NCBI RefSeq assembly: GCF_000375465.1
Contig: NZ_AQXH01000001.1
Coordinates: 124,130-188,129, forward strand
Source: Balneola vulgaris DSM 17893
GTDB taxonomy: Bacteria; Bacteroidota; Rhodothermia; Balneolales; Balneolaceae
DNA length: 64,000 nucleotides
Direction of reading: 5' to 3'
How positions within the stretch are numbered: the stretch's first letter is position 1; every line of letters starts with the position of its first letter. The notes under the pieces are model-generated. The model did not search any database. It saw only the letters and a program-made list of their open reading frames with translations, and had not been told where the DNA came from. A program made the position numbers and the translations under genes. This document shows, piece by piece, positions 18,468 to 27,628 of the stretch.

Positions 18468-18475
18468 CAAAGCTA
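18468..18475 (-). promoter_or_regulatory. TAnnTTTG-type -7 box before trkA
   Basis: On the minus strand this reads TAGCTTTG, matching the Bacteroidota sigma factor -7 consensus TAnnTTTG, about 32 bases before the trkA start. A -33 element is not clear (only a TTTC about 20 bases upstream). Confidence 0.4.
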
Positions 18476-18541
18476 CTATGTTTTTAGGTGAAATGAAAGG
18501 AATCACCCAAGTACGCAGCAGCCTAGATTACGCTTAAATGT

Positions 18542-21500
18542 CTACTCAGTAATGATAATAATATCAATGGAAATAGGGGTAGATCGAGCTACTTTCTCGT
18601 CTGATACTTGAACGGTAAATCGGTTTTCCCCTTTCACAAGTTCTACACCAAGCTGTTGCCCAGTTCCAATGGTTTTACCTCTTTTCTTCCAAGTGTAAAC
18701 TACATCGGTAGATTCTCTATTTACATTTGGTGCTCTTAGTATAAAGCTTGGGTTAGCTGGGTTCCATTCAATGGTGCGAGTTTCCACAGCTTCAGTAAAA
18801 GCGAGTTGTGGCACTACTTGAATAGGGAATACCTGAGCAGTGAGTTCAACACCATCCTGAATGTATGCAAGTGCTAGAGTCTCTTCACCGGCTCTTTGTG
18901 CAGTCCAAGTAAGCTCATAACGGCCTCTATTCTTAAACCTCCAAGGATTGTTCATTCGGATATCAGGTAAAGATAGTGCACCTCCCTCGGCAATGAGCTT
19001 TGGAAGATCAGGGTTCGCTACAGGAAGGGGTAGTGGTATAAATTCAACAATGGCTGAATCCACTGAATTTGGTAATCCACGTCCATCATCCTGAATAAGC
19101 GTTACGGTATATCCTTGTGGATTCACCGCTTTGAATGTTGGAGTAGGGATTGGCTCGCCATCCAACAACCACGTAGTACTCACTAAGTCACCATCACGAT
19201 CTTGACCTAAACCGCTTTGGAATGATACCGTCTGGTTTAAGTACACTTTTTCAGGTGCAACAATAGAAGGAGAAGGCTTACTGTTCGCAAAGAACCTTTT
19301 TTCCTGAACTACCTTATTGTTTGATGCAGAACTGTTGTCGGTGATTTCTAAAGTGATAACATGCTCACCTGGCTCAATAGCTTTGATGATTTCAGCAGCA
19401 TTATTACTTACATAGCCATCATCCAAGTACCATTTGTATTCTTTGATATAACCATCTGGATCTGATGATTGTAAAGCGTCTAGTTTTAAGTCGGTTCCAG
19501 CCGCTACATTTTCTGGTAATTCCCAAGCAATTACAGGAGGAGCGTTTACTTTTATTGATTTAGTTACGCTTACCGTATTACAAGTGGTTTCCTCGTTCGT
19601 TTGAATTTCTAGGGTAACTAAGTATTCACCCGGTTGATCAAATCTATAGGAAGAATTAAGTCCTTCAAGAGTTTCTTGTCCGTTCTCTGAGTCAATAATC
19701 CATTTTGCAGTCTTCACACCGCCCGCAGCTTGTGAAGCAGTACCGTCTAAAGTAATAACCTCACCTGGTTCGGTGTACTCTGGTAGCTCAAATATGGCCT
19801 CAGGGCCTTCAACTACATTTATGGTTGTAGTGGTTTGGCTAACGTTGCTACAGCGTCCTGAACCAGAACCTTCTACGGTTAAGGTAACACTATAAATTCC
19901 TGGCTCAGTGAAGATATGATCGATAACCGGACCAGTATGTGATTTGCCATCACCGGTATCCCAACTGAATGAAGGGAGGTTTCCAGATGGATCGGTACTT
20001 TGTGAACCATCAAATCGAATACTCTTATTAACACATACCGTTGTTTCTGAAGCAATCAATTTAGCTACTGGCGAGCCTTCAATGATAACTGGGATTTTGG
20101 TAACAGACTGCTGGCCAGAGAATCCGTCATCAAGTGTAAGTTTAGCTTCATACACACCCGGTTTCTCGTACACATAAGTTGGGTTGGCTTCTTCAGAAGT
20201 CACTCCATTTCCAAAGTCCCACTTAACGGAAAATGGATCACCGTCTGGGTCAAAACTCTGTGAGCTGTTAAATAAAACGGTTTGTCCAGTACATGATGCA
20301 ATTTCAGGCTCAACCACAGCTTTAACTGGGCGATTGATAAGTACTCGAATCGACTCTGTAGTCACACTATTTTTTAACCCTAGTCCATCATCAACTGTTA
20401 AGCCAATAAAGTGAACACTAGGCTCAGGTGCTTGCCATGTAAATGAGGATTCATTTCGCTTACTACCATCTGGTAAAGTCCACTCGTAACTCAGTGGGTT
20501 GTTATCTAAGTCGTAACTATTTGTAGCATCAAGTTTAATCGACAGTGAATTAGATCTAAGAACCGTTTCGGTGATAATAAGTGGTTGGTGATTCACTTTT
20601 AACTCACCACGAATGGATGATGAGGAGTTTGGTAGTTTTTCACTATCTACAACCGTTAAGGTAAATCCTTGTGGACCACTTTCTCTGAATATCCTCTGAA
20701 TTTCACGACCTCTTAGGGTTATACCGTCATCAAACTCCCAAATATACTGGCCAATTTCTCCATCAGGATCATAAGATTGGTCGGCATTAAATTTGATCTC
20801 TGTATTTGGTGACACAAAGTCTAAGTCGGAAGTCCATACTGGTACAGGAGGGGTGTTTACACGAATGCGCTTTGTTTTGATGCCTTCAGCTAATTCGTAA
20901 CCTGAATCATCCTTAACTCTTAATGAGATATTCGCATTACCGGTCTTATTGAGTTGGGTTGTAAGCGTTCTACCAGTTCCAATCAGTTCACCTTCGTTAT
21001 ACCACTCATAACTTGTAATAGTCCCGTCTTCATCAAAACTTGCACCACCATCTAAAGTAAAGGGTTCATTAGGCCCTACAACTACGGGTGCTGTGAAATC
21101 TGCTTTAGGGTACTTGTTGATGATTAACACATGTTCTGCAGATCGCACACTATTTGAGAGACCTTCACCATCATTTACTTGTAATGTAACGCGATACTCA
21201 CCTGCTTTAGCAAAGGTATGAACTACACGAGCTCCTGTTGCACGATTGCCATCCCCAAAATCCCATACATAATTATCTAAAGATGACTCGGTGTCTTGGC
21301 TTTGTTCAGCAGAGAACACAACCTTCGAACTTGAAGTCATTTTAGCGGCTGTAATCACCGGCATAGGAGGGGTGTTAATGCGAATTTTCTTTGTTAACTC
21401 TTGAACAGAATTACTTACACCTCGACCATCATCAACTACAAGCTTTACATCAAATATGCCTGGCTCACTAAACTGAAAAGAGGCAAGTGCTTCATTCGAG

Positions 21501-23257
21501 ATGAGGTTATTGTTTACAAACCAACGGTATTGTAATGGGTTTCCATTAGCATCAGATGATTCGGTGGCATTTAGAGCGATTCGATCACCAGGAGCTGCTT
21601 TTTGCTGTAAGGTAAATACAGGTATAGGTGCAGCGTTCACCTCATAGTTTTTGGTAACCGTATAGATGCTGTTACTTGATCCAGAACCATCATTAAGGGT
21701 TAGACTGATTGGGTACGTACCTGGATCAGTGTGGTTAATGGTAACCGCATTTTGATTTTTAGCTCCTGTTAAACCAACCCCAGACCACATAATTTGAAGA
21801 TTGTCGTTATCAGCATCCGTTTGATAGGCAATGGAAGCTTGTACTTCTTCGTCGGTACCAATCAGTGGGGTTACATTTATCTCGGCATAAGGCTGCGTGT
21901 TAACACGAATAGTAATTTGTTTTTCGTCTACTGAACAGCTTGGATTTGAACCACCATCAGAAACACGAACAGTAACGGTATAATTACCCGATATAGTACT
22001 AGAAAAACGATACGTAGGGCTATTGCCACGAGGCGAGCCATTTACAAACCATGAAAAGGAAAGAGGTTTACCTTCAGCATCAGATGATCCATTTGCATTA
22101 AGCGTGATGCTTTCAGAAGGGGAGATCACCGTTTTAGGAGCACTTAGTACCGCTACGGGTGGAGTATTGATAAGTACCTGTTTGCTATACTCAAAATACT
22201 CAGGTAGTAGAGAACGATTGTTAGGAATTAGAACGGTAAGATTGAATGTCCCAGGGCGCTCAAATCCAATAGAAGGGGTTCTACCGGATGCAATTTGAGT
22301 ATTGTTAAGCATCCATCGGGCATTGCTTAGCTCAGCGTTTGTAAAGTTGTTCCCTGCTAATTCAAAATTCTTATCAACGCAACCCATTGTAGGCACTTCA
22401 TTGATATTCAATAATGGCTTCGTTTCTTCATCGGTAATGAAGGGCTCCATTAACCAAAGTACAGGCTCTTGAAAGCCATACACAGTAAGCGTATTAATAC
22501 GATCTCTCGATCCTGAGATGGTTAAACCCCAAGAGTTTTCAATACCATATTTTTGGGCAGGAATACCTGATTTATTTAAATCATACTCCTCGCCAAAGGA
22601 ATCCATTTTTCGAACGCGAGAATCTTCTTGTCCACTTACCACTAAACGTGGAGATTCGCCTGCATTTAAATTGTAGGGCTTTAATTGAAATAGAGAACTG
22701 TTTCTAGAATTGAAAACACCAATACTGAGATCAACCGCGATAATTTTCCAACTATTTCCGGAGAGTATTTCACCTGTTGGAGAAACCACTCTAAAACTGA
22801 AACTGTTTACATCATCACCACCATCGGTGCTTACTCTAACTATAAATCCATTTGAGTTCGATGCGGGTAAACTTGCGAGTGTGCTCCATCTATTTATATA
22901 ACGTTCTTCGTTTAAAGTAGTGAGAGACTGGAGGGGGGAAGTAGTAACTTGTTTTGATCGGATGCCATCATCTATGAGATTATATGCGGCATCAAATTCA
23001 TATAAACTGAAAGTGGTGTTGGTATTTGGAGTGTTCTGTGTAACCACATCTACCGCGCCACCTAATGCGGCATCATAAACTTCTAGGCGGCCTTCAGGAG
23101 CACCTGCTAGAGGTTTAATCCAAATATCGTATACGTTTCGAGTGTCCCCACTTTGAACGGGGGTATTTTTACCCGAAATAGATAAATACACTTCTTGAGC
23201 AGAAGCTGCTGTTCCAATACATAAAAAAGTAAGAACGAGTGTTAATCGTTTTATCAT
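18542..23257 (-). CDS. Giant secreted PKD-repeat protein
   Basis: A 1571-residue protein with a signal peptide (cleavage near residue 20, ASAQ). After an N-terminal region of about 290 residues without clear repeats, there are about twelve tandem PKD-like beta-sandwich domains to about residue 1420, each 80-95 residues. The repeating marks are linkers such as INTPPVAVLSAP and the core pattern WDFGDGN or WxxDDG followed by an F-x-x-x-G-x-Y-x-V-x-L-x-V-x-DG strand. The C-terminus has further Ig-like strands. No membrane anchor, LPxTG or type IX sorting domain is evident, so the final location is unclear (periplasm or cell surface). PKD arrays usually serve as stalks or carbohydrate/protein-binding spacers. 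It is the last gene of the unit with a FecR-domain protein and a histidine kinase (16-base gap). Confidence 0.85.
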   Translation of the reverse strand: MIKRLTLVLTFLCIGTAASAQEVYLSISGKNTPVQSGDTRNVYDIWIKPLAGAPEGRLEVYDAALGGAVDVVTQNTPNTNTTFSLYEFDAAYNLIDDGIRSKQVTTSPLQSLTTLNEERYINRWSTLASLPASNSNGFIVRVSTDGGDDVNSFSFRVVSPTGEILSGNSWKIIAVDLSIGVFNSRNSSLFQLKPYNLNAGESPRLVVSGQEDSRVRKMDSFGEEYDLNKSGIPAQKYGIENSWGLTISGSRDRINTLTVYGFQEPVLWLMEPFITDEETKPLLNINEVPTMGCVDKNFELAGNNFTNAELSNARWMLNNTQIASGRTPSIGFERPGTFNLTVLIPNNRSLLPEYFEYSKQVLINTPPVAVLSAPKTVISPSESITLNANGSSDAEGKPLSFSWFVNGSPRGNSPTYRFSSTISGNYTVTVRVSDGGSNPSCSVDEKQITIRVNTQPYAEINVTPLIGTDEEVQASIAYQTDADNDNLQIMWSGVGLTGAKNQNAVTINHTDPGTYPISLTLNDGSGSSNSIYTVTKNYEVNAAPIPVFTLQQKAAPGDRIALNATESSDANGNPLQYRWFVNNNLISNEALASFQFSEPGIFDVKLVVDDGRGVSNSVQELTKKIRINTPPMPVITAAKMTSSSKVVFSAEQSQDTESSLDNYVWDFGDGNRATGARVVHTFAKAGEYRVTLQVNDGEGLSNSVRSAEHVLIINKYPKADFTAPVVVGPNEPFTLDGGASFDEDGTITSYEWYNEGELIGTGRTLTTQLNKTGNANISLRVKDDSGYELAEGIKTKRIRVNTPPVPVWTSDLDFVSPNTEIKFNADQSYDPDGEIGQYIWEFDDGITLRGREIQRIFRESGPQGFTLTVVDSEKLPNSSSSIRGELKVNHQPLIITETVLRSNSLSIKLDATNSYDLDNNPLSYEWTLPDGSKRNESSFTWQAPEPSVHFIGLTVDDGLGLKNSVTTESIRVLINRPVKAVVEPEIASCTGQTVLFNSSQSFDPDGDPFSVKWDFGNGVTSEEANPTYVYEKPGVYEAKLTLDDGFSGQQSVTKIPVIIEGSPVAKLIASETTVCVNKSIRFDGSQSTDPSGNLPSFSWDTGDGKSHTGPVIDHIFTEPGIYSVTLTVEGSGSGRCSNVSQTTTTINVVEGPEAIFELPEYTEPGEVITLDGTASQAAGGVKTAKWIIDSENGQETLEGLNSSYRFDQPGEYLVTLEIQTNEETTCNTVSVTKSIKVNAPPVIAWELPENVAAGTDLKLDALQSSDPDGYIKEYKWYLDDGYVSNNAAEIIKAIEPGEHVITLEITDNSSASNNKVVQEKRFFANSKPSPSIVAPEKVYLNQTVSFQSGLGQDRDGDLVSTTWLLDGEPIPTPTFKAVNPQGYTVTLIQDDGRGLPNSVDSAIVEFIPLPLPVANPDLPKLIAEGGALSLPDIRMNNPWRFKNRGRYELTWTAQRAGEETLALAYIQDGVELTAQVFPIQVVPQLAFTEAVETRTIEWNPANPSFILRAPNVNRESTDVVYTWKKRGKTIGTGQQLGVELVKGENRFTVQVSDEKVARSTPISIDIIIITE

Positions 23258-23273
23258 ATGGACCCAATCCTTA

Positions 23274-25031
23274 TTACTGAACCGTATAAATTTTATTCAA
23301 CGTAGCCGTATCCTTTTGATTGGTTTTAAATGTAACGGAAAGTTTGCCTTGTTGCACGCTCATTGTTACCCCCCATCTACCCTGAGAATCGGTTTTTACG
23401 ATTTTAACATTATCTTCATTTTTTAGCTCAACTTCCATCTCCGGATATGCTAATCCCGTAATTGTTACCGGCGAAGTTGATGGCCTAATGGTAGAAGATA
23501 TTTTTGAACCATTCAATTTAATATTAAATAAATAGTTTTCATTCAACTCTGCGATTCTTAATCGCTTGGTTGTGGTGTTTTTTGAGTTGTCGGTCGCCTT
23601 AATTTCTACCGTTTCATCATTACTTGCAATTTGAACAATCGTTGAAAAACTACCGGATGTAGACACATTTATTGCTTTACCGTCTACCGTAACTTTTGCA
23701 TCGGGCTCGGTAGTACCTTCTAGGGTCACCGTTTTAGTTGAAGTGAAGAATATATTCCCTTCAAATGCCGATCCAAAAATAGGAGGGGCTTTGGTGTCTT
23801 CGTTACGAATAACACGCATCACTTCCGAAAAAGGCCCTTTCAATCCAAGGTTATCAATCGACTGTACTTTTATATAGGTAATACCCATAGGTAAGTTGTT
23901 GAGTTGAAGACGGTTATTGCGCGTTTCCACCTTCGTTACATTTTGATTGAAACCATAAGCGGTACTGTATTCAATATTATAGGAAACAGCGTTTGGTACC
24001 GTTTTAAAGTTTAACACATACGAGTTGGTATATATGATGGTGTCTTTGCGCTGTGTGAGGTATTCAGGAGCATCTAACAATTTTACAGGCGCAATAGGAG
24101 GGGCATTATTTCGAACTATAGTCCCTTCGTTCTTACCAATAGTAACGATTACATTATTTGCAGATACTTGAGCACTTCCGTCATAATTGGTCAACTTCAC
24201 ATCATTATTACCTGGATTCTCGGCATAAAAATTTTGAGAATTTAATTCAGTAGTAGAGCTTCCTGCATTTAGGATATAAGTACTTCTTTCTTTTCCTGCA
24301 GCCGATAACTTAGAAAGCAACCCACCTTCAATAAGTGTGATTTCTGTATCAGCACTTTCATCTAATTTATCAATCCTTGATTTTCGGATTACAGCCGTTG
24401 TTTGCGGGTTGATAATGATGCTACTTCCATCTGTAAAGGCAACGGTGGCGTAACTTTTCTCAGCGGTCTTAACCCCATCTGATTCTTCAAATAAGTCACC
24501 GATGATAGCTTCTTGCCAATCAGCTAATAGACCTTTTCTTTTATCTACTTCACCATCTTTGGCTGTAAGCTGTGCTTGAACGGCAACTAATCGATTGGAC
24601 TGAATGGTTTGCTCTAGGGTGTCAACCATGCCAACTAAGGCGGTTCCTAAATCTACAGCTTCATCTAAATTACCATCCCGTATTGCAGCTAAGTAGCTTG
24701 ATATAGTCTGATTTACTGTATTGAGTTGTTCACGAGCAAAAATAGAAGCGCCTTGAGCTATTAAATCGTTTACTCGTTCTTCTTGCTCTTCGAATCTAAG
24801 GGATACACGAGAAAGGGCATTAAGCCTGATGATATCTGCCGAAGATAGAGTGAATTTATTCTCGGATATATTGTGGTCTGCCACGGATACTAATACAGGC
24901 CAGTTTAATGAATTGCCTGCATAACGTTGTGCCATTTCTTTGAGTTGATCGGCTGAAAAGCTCACCTCTTGTTGAGCTGTACTTGTTTGAATAAGGAGTA
25001 CTGAAAATAAAAGGGCTAGTACAAATTTCAT
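23274..25031 (-). CDS. Secreted FecR-domain protein
   Basis: A 585-residue protein with a signal peptide (cleavage near residue 20, STAQ). An N-terminal helical region (about 25-190) is followed by a FecR-like beta domain (about 195-310; VAFTDGSSIIINPQTTAVI, LIEGGLLSKL). Two or three Ig/fibronectin-type modules follow (about 330-585; TTEPDAKVTVDGKAI is a bacterial Ig-like motif). In TonB-linked systems FecR is an anti-sigma factor with a cytosolic tail, but this protein has no such tail or neighbouring sigma factor, so it is more likely a periplasmic sensor or structural partner. Its ATG overlaps the stop of the histidine kinase by one base. Confidence 0.82.
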   Translation of the reverse strand: MKFVLALLFSVLLIQTSTAQQEVSFSADQLKEMAQRYAGNSLNWPVLVSVADHNISENKFTLSSADIIRLNALSRVSLRFEEQEERVNDLIAQGASIFAREQLNTVNQTISSYLAAIRDGNLDEAVDLGTALVGMVDTLEQTIQSNRLVAVQAQLTAKDGEVDKRKGLLADWQEAIIGDLFEESDGVKTAEKSYATVAFTDGSSIIINPQTTAVIRKSRIDKLDESADTEITLIEGGLLSKLSAAGKERSTYILNAGSSTTELNSQNFYAENPGNNDVKLTNYDGSAQVSANNVIVTIGKNEGTIVRNNAPPIAPVKLLDAPEYLTQRKDTIIYTNSYVLNFKTVPNAVSYNIEYSTAYGFNQNVTKVETRNNRLQLNNLPMGITYIKVQSIDNLGLKGPFSEVMRVIRNEDTKAPPIFGSAFEGNIFFTSTKTVTLEGTTEPDAKVTVDGKAINVSTSGSFSTIVQIASNDETVEIKATDNSKNTTTKRLRIAELNENYLFNIKLNGSKISSTIRPSTSPVTITGLAYPEMEVELKNEDNVKIVKTDSQGRWGVTMSVQQGKLSVTFKTNQKDTATLNKIYTVQ

Positions 25032-27139
25032 TAATTCTTTGAATGTATTCTTGGGAAAATAAGAGTGAATTTACTTCCTATTTCTGGGGTAGACTCTAAT
25101 TGGATATCACCATCATGGCGCTGCATAATTTCTTTCACATAAGCTAAACCAAGACCAGTACCTTTTTCGTTGGCGGCTTTAAGATTAGATTTAACACGGA
25201 AGAACTTGTCAAATACTTTGTTTTGATCTTCCACACTTATACCAAAGCCGTGGTCCATTACACCGATAGATATTTGTTCTTCTTCAGCTACGATATCGAA
25301 TTCAATTTCACGACCCGGATCACCATATTTAATGGCATTACTTAATAGGTTTTGAACTGCATCAAATACTAGATCTTTGTCACCTTCAAATACAAAATCA
25401 TTTCCTGTTGTATTTACTTTTGTAGTGAGTTCTTTACTTGTGAGTAAAGGCTTGGTTAATGATCTAACTTCCTTAACAATATTCAGCATGTTCACATTGC
25501 TAATATCAATGCTAGTATTTCCAGCTTCTAATTTCTGAACTTCTAAGAATCTATTTACTAGTTCATTCATTCTTTCCCCAGAATTAAATACTTCTGAGAT
25601 AAGAACTTTAGATTCTTCCATACTCATGCTATCACTGTCCATAATTAGCTTAGATAAGCCAACAACACCAGTAATAGGATTTTTAAGTTCATGAACAATC
25701 ACATTAATCATATCATTACGCTTGATATCTAGTAAGCGATCTTGAGTCTTATCGTGAATAATCACATAAGCCCCAATCTGTTTTCCATCTTCATCAATAA
25801 TGGATAGATATTGGTAGTCGTAGTAATAATTTACCCCGGTATCTGAAATATGCGTGAGCTGTGCTTGATCAACTTTAATGGTAAAAGGGTCGGGGTAATG
25901 AATACTTTGCGATGATTTTTCAACCTTTATATCGGTATGCCCAAGTACATCTTTGAGTGTTGTGTTATTAGGATTGAGTTTTAAATTCTCAAGTAGACTA
26001 ATGAACTGATTATTTAAGAAACTGAATTGATTGTTGTCGTCAATAATGGCTACTAAATCTTCCGAATAGGTAACCATATATTTATTCTTCCACTCTTCCA
26101 GAATAATTTTTTCGACATTCAATTTTTGATAACGCTTTAGGGTCTCTCGAATATTTTCAAGCGTATCGTGCATAGGTTGAAATTCGGGGAGAGCTACCGC
26201 TTTAATTTTGTGGTCGAATTCTAATTTCGCTAAGTAGTCAATATCATCAAGTAGTTGCTCGATAGGGCGGTTAATGCGTTGGCTTACATACCAACTAAAT
26301 ACAAGCATAAATAGAAGAACAGCCCCAGCAGTAGCAAGAGAAAAGGCTTTAAGCTGTTGAACTGGTTCAAGAATAAAAGTCTCTTCAATGGCGATAAGGT
26401 GCCAGAATGGGATGGTTTCAAATCTTGAAGATAGGATATACCAGTTTTTACCATTTAGTGGAATTTCTTTTTCATTACTAAAGCTAGCCTCACCAATCAG
26501 TTCTTTTGGGAAATCGAAAGTAGCGTCATTAATTATGTTTTCCCCTGAGGCACTTAAAATATTCGCTTCATACTCACCACCCAAAGGAATTGTAATCAGA
26601 TTTTCACGCAACCTTTGGGCATTAAAGTACATGGTTACCCTAAATATGTTATCTCCAATTTGAAAAGCGCGATCTGCTAGGAAAAAATCAACGGAGCGAT
26701 TTGGAGCATGATGCCAAGCGGTATTGATAGAAGGATTAATTCTCGAGGAATACCACGATACTTCATTAATGGTGAAATCAATTTCAGAAAATTGAGCTTT
26801 AACTACATTTACAGTCTGGTCGCTTTGAGTGTCGGAAATAAGAACCCGCATTAAACCGGGTGTGTAGTTAATAGCTTTGTTTACAATTTCAGCGGTTTGA
26901 GCAGGGTTTTGTGCAAGGTCTTCTGACAATCGAAGGGTAGAGTTTAGCCAAATTCTAAGAGTGTTATCGGTTTGCCTTAAAGTGTACTCCTGTAATTGTG
27001 AAACGATGGTAGTACGCTCTTTAACTACAGCTTCTTGGTATCGCGGAAGTACGAAAATCCAGATTAATGCAACAGCCGCTAATATCAGTATAGATGATAT
27101 TAGAAATATGCGATCTCTTAAAGTTAAGTTTTTATACAT
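25031..27139 (-). CDS. Membrane sensor histidine kinase (Cache-HAMP-PAS)
   Basis: A 702-residue two-component sensor. TM1 at about 10-32, a periplasmic dCache-like domain at 35-260, and TM2 at 265-285 are followed by HAMP at about 285-335 and a coiled-coil. A PAS domain lies at about 355-465, then HisKA with phospho-acceptor His483 in VHELKNP. The HATPase domain has the N box NLLSNAIKYG, G1 MDHGFGI and G2 GTGLGL. All kinase motifs look intact. No response regulator gene is adjacent; instead it leads the operon with the FecR and PKD proteins. The only other nearby gene is the divergent small winged-helix-like protein at 27288. Signal and output are unknown. Confidence 0.9.
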   Translation of the reverse strand: MYKNLTLRDRIFLISSILILAAVALIWIFVLPRYQEAVVKERTTIVSQLQEYTLRQTDNTLRIWLNSTLRLSEDLAQNPAQTAEIVNKAINYTPGLMRVLISDTQSDQTVNVVKAQFSEIDFTINEVSWYSSRINPSINTAWHHAPNRSVDFFLADRAFQIGDNIFRVTMYFNAQRLRENLITIPLGGEYEANILSASGENIINDATFDFPKELIGEASFSNEKEIPLNGKNWYILSSRFETIPFWHLIAIEETFILEPVQQLKAFSLATAGAVLLFMLVFSWYVSQRINRPIEQLLDDIDYLAKLEFDHKIKAVALPEFQPMHDTLENIRETLKRYQKLNVEKIILEEWKNKYMVTYSEDLVAIIDDNNQFSFLNNQFISLLENLKLNPNNTTLKDVLGHTDIKVEKSSQSIHYPDPFTIKVDQAQLTHISDTGVNYYYDYQYLSIIDEDGKQIGAYVIIHDKTQDRLLDIKRNDMINVIVHELKNPITGVVGLSKLIMDSDSMSMEESKVLISEVFNSGERMNELVNRFLEVQKLEAGNTSIDISNVNMLNIVKEVRSLTKPLLTSKELTTKVNTTGNDFVFEGDKDLVFDAVQNLLSNAIKYGDPGREIEFDIVAEEEQISIGVMDHGFGISVEDQNKVFDKFFRVKSNLKAANEKGTGLGLAYVKEIMQRHDGDIQLESTPEIGSKFTLIFPRIHSKN

Positions 27140-27287
27140 CTTATAGTATAAATTGAAATAATTTGACTAAACAACAAGTTCTTATTTTAAATACAATTTT
27201 TGTATTAGAAACCTATCATATTCAAACACACCTATTTTGAGCTATTAATAATTAGATAACATTCAGGTAATGATATCTTGAGCTAGG

Positions 27288-27578
27288 ATGATGATCATCA
27301 ATCACAGCAAATGTAGTATGATGATTATTGGAAATGATTTTAATAGCAAGGCCAAACTAGTACTTCAACTCATTCTCGAGTTTAGTGAGGCAGAAATTGA
27401 TAAACGGGTATCTGTGGCCGACATTTCAGAAGCATTCTCATCAGATAAGACAGAAATTAAGAATATAATCGAATACCTCGATTCAAGAGATTGTATTAAA
27501 ATAGAGACTTTTGGTGGACCGTATCTATACGGTGATGTCACTATTACAAAAAAAGGCATTGTTAAAGCACAGAAATAG
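27288..27578 (+). CDS. Small winged-helix-like protein
   Basis: A 96-residue protein of no family I can name. From about residue 17 the pattern (KAKLVLQLILEF, SVADISEAFSSDKTEIKNIIEYLDSRDCIKI, YGDVTITKKGIVKAQ) looks like a winged helix: three helices followed by a beta wing, as in small DNA-binding proteins. The N-terminus has near-repeated MMII segments (residues 1-4 and 11-14), so translation could begin at M1, M2, M11 or M12; a GAGCTAGG element just before 27288 favours M1. It is divergent from the histidine kinase gene, with 148 bases between them, and ends at a strong terminator. Confidence 0.6.
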   Translation: MMIINHSKCSMMIIGNDFNSKAKLVLQLILEFSEAEIDKRVSVADISEAFSSDKTEIKNIIEYLDSRDCIKIETFGGPYLYGDVTITKKGIVKAQK

Positions 27579-27580
27579 AA

Positions 27581-27604
27581 AAGGCTCCCGAAGGAGCCTT
27601 TTTT
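27581..27604. terminator. Bidirectional intrinsic terminator
   Basis: AAGGCTCC-CGAA-GGAGCCTT is a perfect 8-bp stem with a 4-base loop followed by a T run on the plus strand. On the minus strand the loop reads TTCG closed by C-G (a stable UUCG tetraloop), with TTTT after the stem. It lies between the convergent genes ending at 27578 and 27629 and should serve both. Confidence 0.9.
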
Positions 27605-27628
27605 GTGATAGGAATAAAGTGATTATTC

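Noticed and set aside
18542-23257. Nucleotide-level tandem repeats or phase-variable repeats in the PKD gene
   Set aside because: The repeats are protein-domain repeats that have diverged at the DNA level; I see no near-identical tandem units.
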